This document shows positions 33,765 to 42,908 of a stretch of 64,000 nt of DNA, piece by piece. The number at the start of each line of letters is the position of its first letter. The stretch's first letter is position 1. The stretch lies in NCBI RefSeq assembly GCF_016888515.1, contig NZ_JAFEJK010000001.1, forward strand, positions 2,389,475-2,453,474, read 5' to 3'. Origin of the DNA: Shimia biformata (GTDB taxonomy: Bacteria > Pseudomonadota > Alphaproteobacteria > Rhodobacterales > Rhodobacteraceae). The notes below the pieces were generated by a model that saw nothing but the letters and a program-made list of their open reading frames with translations, ran no database searches and was not told where the DNA came from. Position numbers and translations under genes: made by a program.

Positions 33765-34484
33765 TTAGCGGTTGTTTTCCCGGCGCCAGATGGCGAATTT
33801 CTGCAGGTTTTCGTCCTTGGTGGCCGGGTAGAGACCGATGATCGGCGCGCCCGACTGCACCTGTTCCAGCGCGAAATCCTCATAGGCTGTCATCTCGACC
33901 GCTTCGTCCGCGACCTCGTCGGCAAGGTGGGCGGGGATGATGATGACGCTGTCATCGTCACCGACCACGATATCACCGGGAAAGACCGGCGCATCGCCAC
34001 AGCCGATGGGCACGTTGATGTCGATGGCTTCGTTGATGGTCAGGTTGGTCGGGCTTGAGGGGCGGGAATGATAGGCGGGCATGTCCAGTTCGCCGATATT
34101 CATCGCGTCCCGGAAGCCGCCATCGGTCACCACCCCTTCCCCGCCGCGTTTCATCAGCCGGGTGATCAGAATGTCGCCAGCCGAGGCCGCCGTTGCGTTC
34201 TTGCGGCTGTCCATGACCAGCACGTGCCCGGCGGGACAGGTCTCGATCGCGACGCGCTGGGGGTGGTCCGGGTTGCGGAACTCGACCAGCTGGTTGCGGT
34301 CCTCGCGGGCGGGCATGTAGCGCAGGGTGAAGGCGGGCCCGACCATGTTGCGCCCCTTGGGTTTCACCGGGCGCACGTCCTGTATCACCTGATGGCGCAG
34401 CCCGCGCTTGTAGAGCGCCGTGGCAAGTGTGGCGACGCTGACGGTGCGCAGCTTGTCGAGGGTTTCGTTCGAAACATCTGTCAT
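33765..34484 (-). CDS. RraA-fold family protein, probable class II oxo-acid aldolase/decarboxylase
   Basis: This 239-residue protein has the RraA/HMG-aldolase fold. GEGVVTDGGFRDAMNIGELDMPAY contains the Arg-Asp pair that, in aldolase members of the family, holds Mg and pyruvate, so an enzyme is more likely than the RNase E inhibitor RraA. It could act on 4-hydroxy-4-methyl-2-oxoglutarate-like compounds or as an oxaloacetate decarboxylase. The ATG at 34484 is chosen because the frame upstream has no homology. It lies within an operon for sugar-acid breakdown, 19 bp after the PhyH gene. Substrate unknown. Confidence 0.8.
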   Translation of the reverse strand: MTDVSNETLDKLRTVSVATLATALYKRGLRHQVIQDVRPVKPKGRNMVGPAFTLRYMPAREDRNQLVEFRNPDHPQRVAIETCPAGHVLVMDSRKNATAASAGDILITRLMKRGGEGVVTDGGFRDAMNIGELDMPAYHSRPSSPTNLTINEAIDINVPIGCGDAPVFPGDIVVGDDDSVIIIPAHLADEVADEAVEMTAYEDFALEQVQSGAPIIGLYPATKDENLQKFAIWRRENNR

Positions 34485-34503
34485 GGGGTTCTTCCGTTCT
34501 GCA

Positions 34504-35286
34504 TCAAAAGGCGTGCCGGGCACGCGCGGTGGAAGGGGTGAGCGAACCGGCCTGAACCGCCCCGCCAACCGGCGTGCGATCTGGTCGGCCGCATAGAAGA
34601 CGGCTGGCAAGGGCGCCTGTTGCAAGCGCCTCGTCGATCTTGGCAGGTGGCACGTCATCCGCCGCCATCATCCTGAAACTGAAGAAGGCGCTGTCGCGCG
34701 CTGACTGACTGGGCAGCGCTCCATACACCGTTCGCGCGTGGTGGATCGTGATCGACCCCGCCGGGCCGGTCATCGCAACGGCATCGACCGGATCAAGCCC
34801 GGCAGCCACAGGATCGAACGCGCTGATCGCCCCCTGTCGGGGATCACCAAGCGCCCCTTTATGTGACCCCGGAAACACCATCAGCGGCCCGTTGTCCGGG
34901 CCCAGATCGTCCACGAACACGCGCACCACCAGAGCGCGGTGATAGGCAGGCGTCGCCTGATCCCGGTGCCACTGGATATCTGTTCCCTTGTCCGCCGGTT
35001 TCAGGGTCAGTGTCGCGTCCTCAAGCCACACATCCGGCCCCAGAATGTCACGCACCGGGCCAAGAACGCGATCCGACCGCATCAGCGCGTCGATTGCCTC
35101 GGACCGCGCTTGCGGCTGCTGGATACGGCGCGACAGGCCAGGGCCGGGATCGCGCAGTCGCGCAACTTCGGCTCTGATCTCGGGCCTGATCTCGGCCATG
35201 ACCATCGCCGGGACGCGGTTTTCCACGACGAGATAGCCATATTCGGCAAAGAACGCGATCTGCGACGGGTTCAGGGCTTCGGGCAT
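34504..35286 (-). CDS. Phytanoyl-CoA dioxygenase (PhyH) family Fe(II)/2-oxoglutarate oxygenase
   Basis: This 260-residue protein has the double-stranded beta-helix iron motif: H107-x-D109 in IQWHRDQAT and a distal His in SITIHHARTVYGALPSQS. SARDSAFFSFR carries the likely 2-oxoglutarate Arg. MVFPGSHKGA is a common PhyH segment. It would hydroxylate a small substrate with O2 and 2-oxoglutarate. In this operon the target could be a modified (for example methylated or sulfated) sugar or acid, but nothing in the sequence fixes it. It is 9 bp after the IlvD/Edd-type dehydratase. Confidence 0.85.
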   Translation of the reverse strand: MPEALNPSQIAFFAEYGYLVVENRVPAMVMAEIRPEIRAEVARLRDPGPGLSRRIQQPQARSEAIDALMRSDRVLGPVRDILGPDVWLEDATLTLKPADKGTDIQWHRDQATPAYHRALVVRVFVDDLGPDNGPLMVFPGSHKGALGDPRQGAISAFDPVAAGLDPVDAVAMTGPAGSITIHHARTVYGALPSQSARDSAFFSFRMMAADDVPPAKIDEALATGALASRLLCGRPDRTPVGGAVQAGSLTPSTARARHAF

Positions 35287-35295
35287 GGAACGGTC

Positions 35296-37026
35296 CTAGT
35301 AGATGTCGGGTTCGGGGACGGCCGCGCCGAAATCGGTGCGCAGGAAATCGAAGTCACATCCCTTGTCGGCCTGTTCGACATGGCGGGTATACATCTGGCC
35401 ATAGCCGCGCTCGTAACGAGGTTCGGGCGCTGTCCAGCGGGCGCGGCGGGCGGCCAGTTCGTCATCAGAAAGATCGACGCGCAGCACGCGGTTGGGCACA
35501 TCCAGTTCGATCATGTCGCCGGTCTCGATCAGGGCCAGCGGGCCACCGACGAAAGCCTCGGGCGCGACATGCAGGATGCAGGCCCCGTAAGAGGTGCCCG
35601 ACATGCGCGCATCCGACAGCCGCACCATGTCGCGGTGCCCCTGTTTCAACAGCGCCTGAGGCATCGGGATCATGCCCCATTCCGGCATGCCCGGCCCACC
35701 CTGCGGCCCGGCATTGCGCAGCACAAGCACATGGTCGGGGGTCATCGGATAGTCGGGGTCGTTGATGATCTCTTTCAGCGCGGGATAGCTGTCGGCAACG
35801 ATGGCCGGCCCCTTGTGAACATGGAATTTCGGGTCGCAGGCGGCGGGTTTGATCACCGCCCCATCGGGCGCGAGGTTGCCGCGCAGAACCGCCAAAGAGC
35901 CTTCGTGATAAACGGGATTGGTGACCGGGCGGATCACGTCGTCATTGTAGTTGACCGCATCGGCGATGTTCTCGCCCATCGTGCGGCCATTCACGGTCAG
36001 GGCGGAAAGGGCCAGCATGTCGCCCATTTCCTTCATCAGCGCGGGCAGACCCCCGGCATAGTAGAAATCCTCCATCAGGTATTCGGTGCCCGAGGGCCGG
36101 ATATTGGCCAAGACCGGCACGCGACGCCCGAGCCGGTCGAGATCGTCCAGCCCCCAGTCGACCCCGGCCCGGCGCGCCATGGCGATCAGGTGGATGATGG
36201 CGTTGGTCGAACAGCCCGTCGCCATGGCCACGGCGGTGGCATTGGCGGTCGCGGCGGGGGTCACGATCTTGTCCGGGGTCATATCCTGCCACACCATGTC
36301 GACGATCCGCCGCCCGCAGGCCGCCGCCATGCGCTTGTGTCCCGCGTCTGGCGCGGGGATGGAGGACGCGCCGGGCAGCGTCAGGCCGAACCCCTCGGCG
36401 ATCGACATCATGGTCGAGGCGGTGCCCATGGTCATGCAGGTGCCATAGCTGCGGGCAATGCCGCCCTGCACCCCGTCCCACTGTTCGGCCCCGATGTTGC
36501 CGGCGCGACGCTCGTCCCAGTATTTCCAGACATCGGTGCCCGAGCCGAGTTTCTGACCTGCGTAATTGCCGCGCAGCATCGCCCCGGCGGGCAGGAAGAT
36601 GAACGGCAGCCCTGCACTGAGCGCCCCCATCACCAGCGCGGGCGTTGACTTGTCGCAGCCCCCCATCAGCACCGCCCCGTCAAAGGGATGGGCGCGCAGG
36701 GTTTCCTCGACCTCCATCGCGCCGAAATTGCGATAGAGCATCGAGGTCGGCTTCAGGAACTGTTCCGAAAAGGAATGCACTGGCATCTCGACCGGCATCC
36801 CCCCGGCCTGCCAGACCCCCTTCTTCACATAATCGGCCCGGTCGCGCAGGTGGTGGTGGCAGGGTGACAGGTCGGACCACGTATTGATGATCGCGATCAC
36901 CGGCTTGCCGTCCCAATCCGCCCCGTCCAGCCCCATCTGCATGGCCCGTGAGCGGTGACCCATCGACCTCAGGTCGTCGGGGGCAAACCAGCGGGCGGAG
37001 CGGAGATCCTCGGGACGTTTGGGCAA
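35296..37026 (-). CDS. IlvD/Edd-family sugar-acid dehydratase (arabonate/xylonate-type)
   Basis: This Fe-S dehydratase of about 576 residues has cluster cysteines in SPCHHHLRD, GGCDKSTPA and YGTCMTMGTASTM, and the C-terminal SDARMSGTSYGACILHVAPEA block is intact. The RSARWFAPDDLRSMGHRSRAMQMG N terminus and overall length match L-arabonate/D-xylonate-type dehydratases better than dihydroxyacid dehydratase. It makes a 2-dehydro-3-deoxy acid. The TTG at 37026 is preferred as start: GGGAGGG lies 8 bases upstream and homologues begin there, although the frame is open to 37128. It is the first gene of the operon ending in the FGE gene, divergent from the GntR gene at 37293. Confidence 0.87.
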   Translation of the reverse strand: MPKRPEDLRSARWFAPDDLRSMGHRSRAMQMGLDGADWDGKPVIAIINTWSDLSPCHHHLRDRADYVKKGVWQAGGMPVEMPVHSFSEQFLKPTSMLYRNFGAMEVEETLRAHPFDGAVLMGGCDKSTPALVMGALSAGLPFIFLPAGAMLRGNYAGQKLGSGTDVWKYWDERRAGNIGAEQWDGVQGGIARSYGTCMTMGTASTMMSIAEGFGLTLPGASSIPAPDAGHKRMAAACGRRIVDMVWQDMTPDKIVTPAATANATAVAMATGCSTNAIIHLIAMARRAGVDWGLDDLDRLGRRVPVLANIRPSGTEYLMEDFYYAGGLPALMKEMGDMLALSALTVNGRTMGENIADAVNYNDDVIRPVTNPVYHEGSLAVLRGNLAPDGAVIKPAACDPKFHVHKGPAIVADSYPALKEIINDPDYPMTPDHVLVLRNAGPQGGPGMPEWGMIPMPQALLKQGHRDMVRLSDARMSGTSYGACILHVAPEAFVGGPLALIETGDMIELDVPNRVLRVDLSDDELAARRARWTAPEPRYERGYGQMYTRHVEQADKGCDFDFLRTDFGAAVPEPDIY

Positions 37027-37236
37027 AACCGGACCCTCCCTCAGGACGTCAGCGCGGGTGCGGCGCGCCGCATGTCGGACAAAATGGCTGGGCTGGATCC
37101 AAACGGATGGAGCGATTCCCGCGAACAATTTGCGTCAACAATGCCCCACAAGTCGTTGATAAACATGATACTCCCCCAGATATTTCCGCCCGGACCACTC
37201 TTCCAAAGGATGTGACGGCTGCCGCGCGCTGATCGT

Positions 37237-37250
37237 ACTAATATATTAGT
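37237..37250. promoter_or_regulatory. Perfect 14-bp palindrome, candidate operator of the adjacent GntR regulator
   Basis: ACTAATATATTAGT is exactly self-complementary. It lies between the divergent dehydratase operon (start 37026) and the GntR gene (start 37293) and touches a likely promoter for the latter: TTGACG at 37250-37255 and TATCCT at 37272-37277, spaced 16 bp. It resembles the TAGTATACTA sites of the third GntR regulon. Confidence 0.65.
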
Positions 37251-37292
37251 TGACGCAGACGGGCAACTGTTTATCCTCACGGCCAGAACCAC

Positions 37293-38024
37293 ATGTGGGA
37301 TCCAATGCAAAAGACAGTGACACACGCACCCGCAAACAGCGGCAAAACTGGCGGCGCCAAGTCAGGCGGGGCGCCCGACCGGGTCTATCAGGACCTGCGC
37401 GAACGGATCCTGAACCTTGACCTGCCTCCCGGCGCCCCCCTCAGCCGCAATGAGATTGCCGCCGACTTCGGCGTCAGCCAGGCCCCTGTCCGCGAGGCGT
37501 TGCAGGCGCTTGAGGAAGACGGGTTGGTGCAGATCATTCCGCAATCCCGCACCTCCGTCTCGCGGATTGATGTGGTGCAGCTGCACGAAACCCAGTTCCT
37601 GCGCGTTGCCGTGGAATGCGAGGTTGTGCGCCGGCTGGCGCTTGGCGGGCACGAGGACACGATCGCCCGCGCCAAATCCATCCTGCGGATGCAAGCGACG
37701 CTGGATGGGCAGCTGGATCAGATGGAACTGTTCAACGAGTTGGACCGCTCTTTCCATGACACGTTGTTCGAGGGCGCGGGTGTGGGTCGGGTCAACGACA
37801 TGGTGCGCCGCAAGATGGGACATCTGGCACGGTGTCAGCGGCTGGAACTTCCCGTCGCGGGCAAAATGACCACGATCCTGACGCATCACGGCAAGGTCAT
37901 CGAAGCGCTGGAAGCCCGCGACCCGGAGCGCGCGGCGGCGGCCATGCGGGAACATCTGTCCGGCACGATCAGCCGGGTCGAGACGCTGCGGCTTCAGTAC
38001 CCGGACTATTTCTCACAGCCCTGA
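37293..38024 (+). CDS. GntR-family (FCD type) transcriptional regulator
   Basis: This 243-residue regulator has a winged helix-turn-helix at about 32-98 (YQDLRERILNLDLPPGAPLSRNEIAADFGVSQAPVREALQALEEDGLV) and a C-terminal FCD domain with ELDRSFHDTLFEG and THHGKVIEALEARDPERA. Residues 1-28 are a low-complexity Gly/Lys tail; the ATG at 37305 is an alternative start with a better ribosome site. It is divergent from the IlvD/Edd-type dehydratase operon, which it probably represses until a sugar acid binds. The palindrome at 37237-37250 is the likely operator. Confidence 0.9.
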   Translation: MWDPMQKTVTHAPANSGKTGGAKSGGAPDRVYQDLRERILNLDLPPGAPLSRNEIAADFGVSQAPVREALQALEEDGLVQIIPQSRTSVSRIDVVQLHETQFLRVAVECEVVRRLALGGHEDTIARAKSILRMQATLDGQLDQMELFNELDRSFHDTLFEGAGVGRVNDMVRRKMGHLARCQRLELPVAGKMTTILTHHGKVIEALEARDPERAAAAMREHLSGTISRVETLRLQYPDYFSQP

Positions 38025-38047
38025 TGACGCCAAATCCGGTCGCAAGC

Positions 38048-39178
38048 CTACCAATAGACGTCATCCCGGCCGATGGCAGCAGTGCTTGTCTTACCGGCAA
38101 GCCCCATCGTGGTTCGCAGCTCTTTCTGCAGGATGGCAAGCAGGGTTTCGACACCCGCCTGCCCCATCGCACCAAGGGCATAGACCATGGCTCGGCCCAG
38201 CAGGACGCCCGACGCGCCAAGCGCACGGGCGCGGAAGATGTCGGCGCCGGTGCGCACCCCGGAATCCAGCATCAGGTCGACCCGGTCCCCCACCGCATCG
38301 GCAATCTCGGGCAGAAGCGAGATCGAACTTCCGGCGCCATCAAGCTGTCGCCCGCCGTGGTTTGAGACCACGATTGTCTCGATCCCCATATCTGCGGCGA
38401 CCCGGGCGTCGGCGGCATCCATGATGCCCTTCAGGATGATCGGCCCGCCCCATTCCTTCCTGATCCACTCGATATCGTCCCAGTCCAGCGACGGGTCGAC
38501 CATCTCGACCGCCCAGACCAAGAGGCTGCTGAGGTCGTCGATGCCCCTGGCATGGCCGATGACGTTTCCGAAACTCTTGTAGGGGGTTCTTGCCATCTCC
38601 AGCGCCCAGCGGGGTTTGGTGGCAATGTTCAGCATGTTCTTCAGGTTGGGACGGATCGAGAGCTGGTTTTTCACGTCCTTGTGGCGCTGGCCCAGCATCG
38701 ACAGGTCCATGGTCACCACCAGGCCGGAACAGCCGGTGGCCCTGGCCCGGTGGATCAGGTCACGCACAAATTCGCGATCCTTGACCACGTAAAGCTGAAA
38801 CCAGAACGGGGTGCCGGTTGCCTCCATCACCTGCTCCATCGAGCAGATAGACATGGTGGACAGGATGAACGGAACCCCGAAATCCCGCGCGACCCTGGCC
38901 ACCTTGATTTCGCCCGCGGCGTTCTGGATGCCCAGCATGCCGACCGGTGCGAAGGCGACCGGCAGGTTGGCCGACACGCCGGCCATGGTTGCACTCGTGT
39001 CAATGTCGGTGATGTCGACACCGACCCGCTGGCGGATCTTGATGTCCTGAAAATCGGCTTCGTTCCGGCGAAAGGTGCTTTCGGTATAAGAGCCGGATTC
39101 CGCGTAGTCGTAAAACATCTTCGGCACGCGTTTCCTGTAAAGCTGCCGGAAGTCCTCGACGCAGGTGATCGTGGGCAT
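38048..39178 (-). CDS. FMN-dependent alpha-hydroxy-acid oxidase/dehydrogenase
   Basis: This 376-residue TIM-barrel flavoenzyme is of the lactate dehydrogenase/glycolate oxidase family. The N-terminal VPKMFYDYAESGSYTESTFRRN, the substrate Tyr in FQLYVVKDR, the catalytic SNHGGRQLDG (His and Arg) and the DSGVRTGADIFRARALGA phosphate site are complete. It oxidises an L-2-hydroxy acid to the 2-oxo acid in the cytoplasm. It is the last gene of the operon tctC-tctB-tctA-sulfatase-oxidase, so its substrate may be the hydroxy acid released by that sulfatase. No membrane-targeting insert is visible. Confidence 0.9.
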   Translation of the reverse strand: MPTITCVEDFRQLYRKRVPKMFYDYAESGSYTESTFRRNEADFQDIKIRQRVGVDITDIDTSATMAGVSANLPVAFAPVGMLGIQNAAGEIKVARVARDFGVPFILSTMSICSMEQVMEATGTPFWFQLYVVKDREFVRDLIHRARATGCSGLVVTMDLSMLGQRHKDVKNQLSIRPNLKNMLNIATKPRWALEMARTPYKSFGNVIGHARGIDDLSSLLVWAVEMVDPSLDWDDIEWIRKEWGGPIILKGIMDAADARVAADMGIETIVVSNHGGRQLDGAGSSISLLPEIADAVGDRVDLMLDSGVRTGADIFRARALGASGVLLGRAMVYALGAMGQAGVETLLAILQKELRTTMGLAGKTSTAAIGRDDVYW

Positions 39179-39188
39179 CTGGACCTCC

Positions 39189-40703
39189 CTATGCCATGCC
39201 GACCGGCGTCTGGTTCGGACGCATGTCATCGGGCCGGGTCATCAGGATGTCGGTCAGTTCCGCCTGCAGCGCGGCAAAGTCGGGGTTGTCAAACAGGTTA
39301 CGCAGTTCCTGCGGGTCGTTTTCGAGGTCATACATCTCGCCCGCGCCCGATTGCAGGTCCATCGTCAGCTTTGCGGTGCGGCTGCGCACCGTGCGCAGCG
39401 ACAGGCCGACACCGACGCGGCCGGGAAGAAGCTCCCATTCGCTGAATGCGGCATCGCGCGTGCCCTCGCCCGAGATTACGTCCCGCATGGACCGGCCGTG
39501 AATCTGCATCAGGCTGTCCACGCCCGCCCAGTCCATGAAGGTCGCGCCAAGGTCCAGCGTCGACAGCGGTTCGTGGCTGACCTTGCCCGCAGGCACGTCC
39601 GGTCCCTTGACGATGGCGCGCACGTTCAAAAGCCCTTCGAAGGGCATCGGCCCCTTCAGGACCAGCCCGTGATCGCCCAGCCAGTCGCCGTGGTCGGCGG
39701 TGTAGACGACATAGGTGTTATCGGCCAGTCCGCTGGTTTCCAGCTCGGCCAGGATGCGGCCGACGGAATGGTCGATCAGCGCCAGCTGGCCATAGGTATT
39801 TGCGATCACCTCGCGCAGCTGGTCGTCGGGGATTTCAGGGTAGCGGGAATAGGATGTGCGCACCTCGGCGCCTTTGCCTTCGATCTTGGTCTCGACCGCA
39901 GCCTTGTGCCACCACGGACGCCCTTCGAAATCGCGGGTGCGGTGTTCGGGCAGGTCCACGTCCTCGGGGCGATGCAGCGACGCCCAGGGCTCGGGGCAGT
40001 CGAACGGGTGGTGAGGATCGGGGAAAGAGACCCACAGGCAGAACGGCTGATCCCCCTTCTGTTTCAAATAGTCGATCGCGCGATCGGCGATCCAGGTCGA
40101 ATTGTGATAGGCCACGGGAAGTTTCGACGACCAGACCTGGGGCGCGTCCTTGTGGTCGTGGTGGCTTTCCCACAACAGCTTGTTCTTCTGCTCGCCCCGG
40201 CCATCGGCGTAATACCATTCCTCATAGGCCAACCCGCCCGGCGGTTCTTCGGGCAGCCACCAGTTATGGCCGATATGGACAAGCTCGGCGTGATCGAACC
40301 CCATATACGGGCCGCGCCAGCCTTCGGGCAGCTTGGCCGAACCGGGAATGGACTCGGCCGTGTCGCTGTCGCCGAACGTATGGTAGGTCGAGAAATGCGC
40401 CTTGCCGATGATCGCCGTGTGATAGCCGGCGGCGGACATCGAGGCCGCAAACCCCTGTTCGCCGATCTCGGGGTCAAGGTCGATGCCGTTGTCATGCACC
40501 CCATGGGTGCGCGGCAGAAGCCCGGTCAGGATCGACGCGCGTGCAGGCTGGCACACGACGCAGGGCGTGACCACGGTTTCAAGGCTGGTGCCCTCGCTGG
40601 CCAGCATGTCCAGATGCGGGGTCTGGACCTTGCGGCCCCGGAACCCATAGCAATCGCCGCGCTGCTGGTCTGACGTGATGAACAGGATATTGGGGCGGGT
40701 CAT
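39189..40703 (-). CDS. Type I sulfatase in the TctABC operon, cytoplasmic
   Basis: This 504-residue sulfatase starts at ATG 40703, overlapping the tctA stop (ATGA). It lacks a signal peptide and begins MTRPNILFITSDQQRGDC. The signature is C51-QPAR with ASILTGLLPRTHG. YTADHGDWLGDHGLVLKG gives the metal Asp/His pair. It is paralogous to the sulfatase at 21675-23198. The coupling to a tripartite carboxylate transporter and to a hydroxy-acid oxidase 10 bp downstream suggests an acidic sulfate ester as substrate. The open frame extends far upstream within tctA, but that part is only antiparallel-frame noise. Confidence 0.9.
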   Translation of the reverse strand: MTRPNILFITSDQQRGDCYGFRGRKVQTPHLDMLASEGTSLETVVTPCVVCQPARASILTGLLPRTHGVHDNGIDLDPEIGEQGFAASMSAAGYHTAIIGKAHFSTYHTFGDSDTAESIPGSAKLPEGWRGPYMGFDHAELVHIGHNWWLPEEPPGGLAYEEWYYADGRGEQKNKLLWESHHDHKDAPQVWSSKLPVAYHNSTWIADRAIDYLKQKGDQPFCLWVSFPDPHHPFDCPEPWASLHRPEDVDLPEHRTRDFEGRPWWHKAAVETKIEGKGAEVRTSYSRYPEIPDDQLREVIANTYGQLALIDHSVGRILAELETSGLADNTYVVYTADHGDWLGDHGLVLKGPMPFEGLLNVRAIVKGPDVPAGKVSHEPLSTLDLGATFMDWAGVDSLMQIHGRSMRDVISGEGTRDAAFSEWELLPGRVGVGLSLRTVRSRTAKLTMDLQSGAGEMYDLENDPQELRNLFDNPDFAALQAELTDILMTRPDDMRPNQTPVGMA

Positions 40704-42298
40704 GACTGGGCTGCCTTTGGTTTGCGAAGTGAAAGGAAGACGATCGCGACGGCCCCCAGGACGAAGGCGGCCGCGACCGGGCTTTTGAGCAGGAAGAACG
40801 GATCCCCGCCGGTGGCGGAAAAGGCCTGGCGCGCGGTGTCTTCGAGACGTCCGCCAAGGACAAACGCGATGACAAAGGGCAAGGGCGAAATCTCGAACCG
40901 CCGCATGAAATACCCAAGCACGCCAAACCCGAAGGCAAACCAGATCGCACTCATCGAGGTCTCTTCGACATAGAGCGAGGCCAGGGTCAGCAGCAGGACG
41001 ACGGGCAGCAGGTATTGCTTGGGAATGCGCACCAGCACCCCCAGCGACCGCATGAACACCCCGCCCACGGTCCAGTTCAACAGATTGGCAAGGATCATCG
41101 TGGTGAACAGCCCGAAGGCGATCACCAGTTCCGGGTTCAGGTCGGTCGAGAACTTGAACACGGATGGTCCGGGGTTGAAGCCGCCGATGCTTTCGGCAGC
41201 AAGGATCAGGAACACCGCCGCGGTGTTTCCGGGAATGCCCAGCGACAGGACCGGGATCAGGTTGGCGCCCGACACCGATGAGTTGGCGGCCTCGGTTGCC
41301 GCGATGCCTTCGGGTGCGCCTTCGCCGAACTCGGGGGCATCCGGGGCTTTCCTGCGGGCATAGAACCGTTTGCCGGTGGCATAGCCAATCGTCGCGGCAA
41401 GGGTCGAGCCGATCCCCGGCAGCGCGCCGATCGCGGTGCCGATGAAGGCCGACCGCCCGACAAAGGGAAGGATGCGCCGGATATCGGCCCAGTGAAGCCG
41501 CTGGTCCCCCTCGTCCCTGGCCACCTCGATCCGGCCGGACTCGCGGGCCTGGTGCCAGAGGTCTTCCAACTCGGTGAAGATCGCGCCAAGGACCAGGATG
41601 CCGATCACGGCGGCGGTCACCGGAATGCCATCCGACAAGGCGTCGGTGCCAAGGCTCAGGCGCGGATAGAAATCCTCTCCCGAGCCGATATAGACCGCCA
41701 GAAGACCCAGGCCGCAGCTCAGAAGCCCCTTCGCTGCCGAGCCGCCAACCACGGCGGCGATGAAACTGAGAGACAGGATCAACAGCGCCGTCTTTTCCGG
41801 CAGGTCCAGATAGGCTTCGACCATGATGGCCAGGAACGGCGCGCAGACGATCAGCACGATATCCGAGAACGTATCGCCCGAGACGGACGAAAAATGGGCG
41901 ATTTTCAACGCCTTGCGCGCCTTGCCAGAGCGCGCCATCGGATAGCCGTCCAGCGTCGTCATGAAGGCGTCGGGCGTGCCGGGTGTGTTGAACAGGATCG
42001 CTGGCACGGCGCCGCCGACGGTCGATCCCTTCATCACCCCGATCAGGAACCCCATCACCGGCAACAATGCATCTGAATTGAAGCCGAAGACCGAAATCAG
42101 GATCGGCAGGGAAATGGCCATGGCGATCACCCCGCCCAGGCCGGGGGTCGCGCCCACCACGATGCCAAGAACCAGCCCGAAGGCCACCATCAGAAGGGTG
42201 ATCGAAACCGGGATACCAAAGAGGACAAAGGCTTCCGGTCCCAGAAAGACCGCCTGGACGCCCAGCCAAACGTAGTCAATTGCGCCAAGATCGGTCAT
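40700..42298 (-). CDS. tctA: Tripartite tricarboxylate transporter, large membrane subunit TctA
   Basis: This 532-residue protein has about 11-12 hydrophobic segments. GIVVGATPGLGGVIAMAISLPI near the N terminus is the TctA signature, and GALPGIGSTLAATIGYATGK is its internal repeat; both are thought to line the transport path. Together with TctB and the periplasmic TctC it imports carboxylates using the ion gradient. The ATG at 42298 overlaps the tctB stop; a GTG directly before it is an alternative. Confidence 0.93.
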   Translation of the reverse strand: MTDLGAIDYVWLGVQAVFLGPEAFVLFGIPVSITLLMVAFGLVLGIVVGATPGLGGVIAMAISLPILISVFGFNSDALLPVMGFLIGVMKGSTVGGAVPAILFNTPGTPDAFMTTLDGYPMARSGKARKALKIAHFSSVSGDTFSDIVLIVCAPFLAIMVEAYLDLPEKTALLILSLSFIAAVVGGSAAKGLLSCGLGLLAVYIGSGEDFYPRLSLGTDALSDGIPVTAAVIGILVLGAIFTELEDLWHQARESGRIEVARDEGDQRLHWADIRRILPFVGRSAFIGTAIGALPGIGSTLAATIGYATGKRFYARRKAPDAPEFGEGAPEGIAATEAANSSVSGANLIPVLSLGIPGNTAAVFLILAAESIGGFNPGPSVFKFSTDLNPELVIAFGLFTTMILANLLNWTVGGVFMRSLGVLVRIPKQYLLPVVLLLTLASLYVEETSMSAIWFAFGFGVLGYFMRRFEISPLPFVIAFVLGGRLEDTARQAFSATGGDPFFLLKSPVAAAFVLGAVAIVFLSLRKPKAAQS

Positions 42299-42840
42299 CA
42301 CACATCCCCATTGGGTGGCAGCAGCACATCGTCAAATGGCACGTCGTAAAGCAGGATGATCCCCGCCACCGCCGCCAGCGCGATCCAGAAGGCCCGCAAG
42401 CTGAACCGCCCTTCGACAAAGGCGATCATGCCGCAGATCATCGTGACCCCGCCAAGGACGAAGCCGATGTATTTCCAGGGTGCCGTGTCGCGCAGCAGGC
42501 GATATTCATCCGCGCCCGACAGCAGCGCGACAAGCGGGCCGCTATAGCGCATCACCAGGATGCTGAGGACGCCGCAGGCGATCATGACTCCGATGAAGAT
42601 CAGGTTGTTGCGACTGGGCCGCGCATCGCCGTCGCGCCGTTCGACCAGCAGCATCAGCCCGGACAGCAGGATAAAGACGGCGGCCAGGGTCGGCGCCAGG
42701 CTGTCCCCGACGATATAGCGCCCACGCGACCGTTCGACCAAGCCGGTATCGGTGTCAAAAGGCACCCAGATCAGGGCGATGAGCAAGCCAAAGGCAATGC
42801 AGCCCAGACCCAGTGCCACGGTGGCAGAGAGTTTACGCAT
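42298..42840 (-). CDS. tctB: Tripartite tricarboxylate transporter, small membrane subunit TctB
   Basis: This 180-residue protein has four hydrophobic segments (LGLGCIAFGLLIALIWV, LAAVFILLSGLMLLV, LIFIGVMIACGVLSILVM and a C-terminal set), as in TctB. It pairs with TctA. The loop between the first two helices carries RGRYIVGDSLAPTLAA, a common TctB segment. It lies 68 bp after tctC and overlaps tctA. Confidence 0.88.
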   Translation of the reverse strand: MRKLSATVALGLGCIAFGLLIALIWVPFDTDTGLVERSRGRYIVGDSLAPTLAAVFILLSGLMLLVERRDGDARPSRNNLIFIGVMIACGVLSILVMRYSGPLVALLSGADEYRLLRDTAPWKYIGFVLGGVTMICGMIAFVEGRFSLRAFWIALAAVAGIILLYDVPFDDVLLPPNGDV

Positions 42841-42908
42841 AACTGTCTCACAGGTTGACGGAAGAGAGCGGGCGGCGTCAACGCCGCCCGAAAACGCAGC
42901 CCTTGGCC

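Noticed and set aside
39189-42269. A 1026-residue open frame that would fuse the sulfatase to a long upstream part
   Set aside because: The upstream half is the wrong frame of tctA, which has clear membrane-protein homology in its own frame; the sulfatase starts at 40703.
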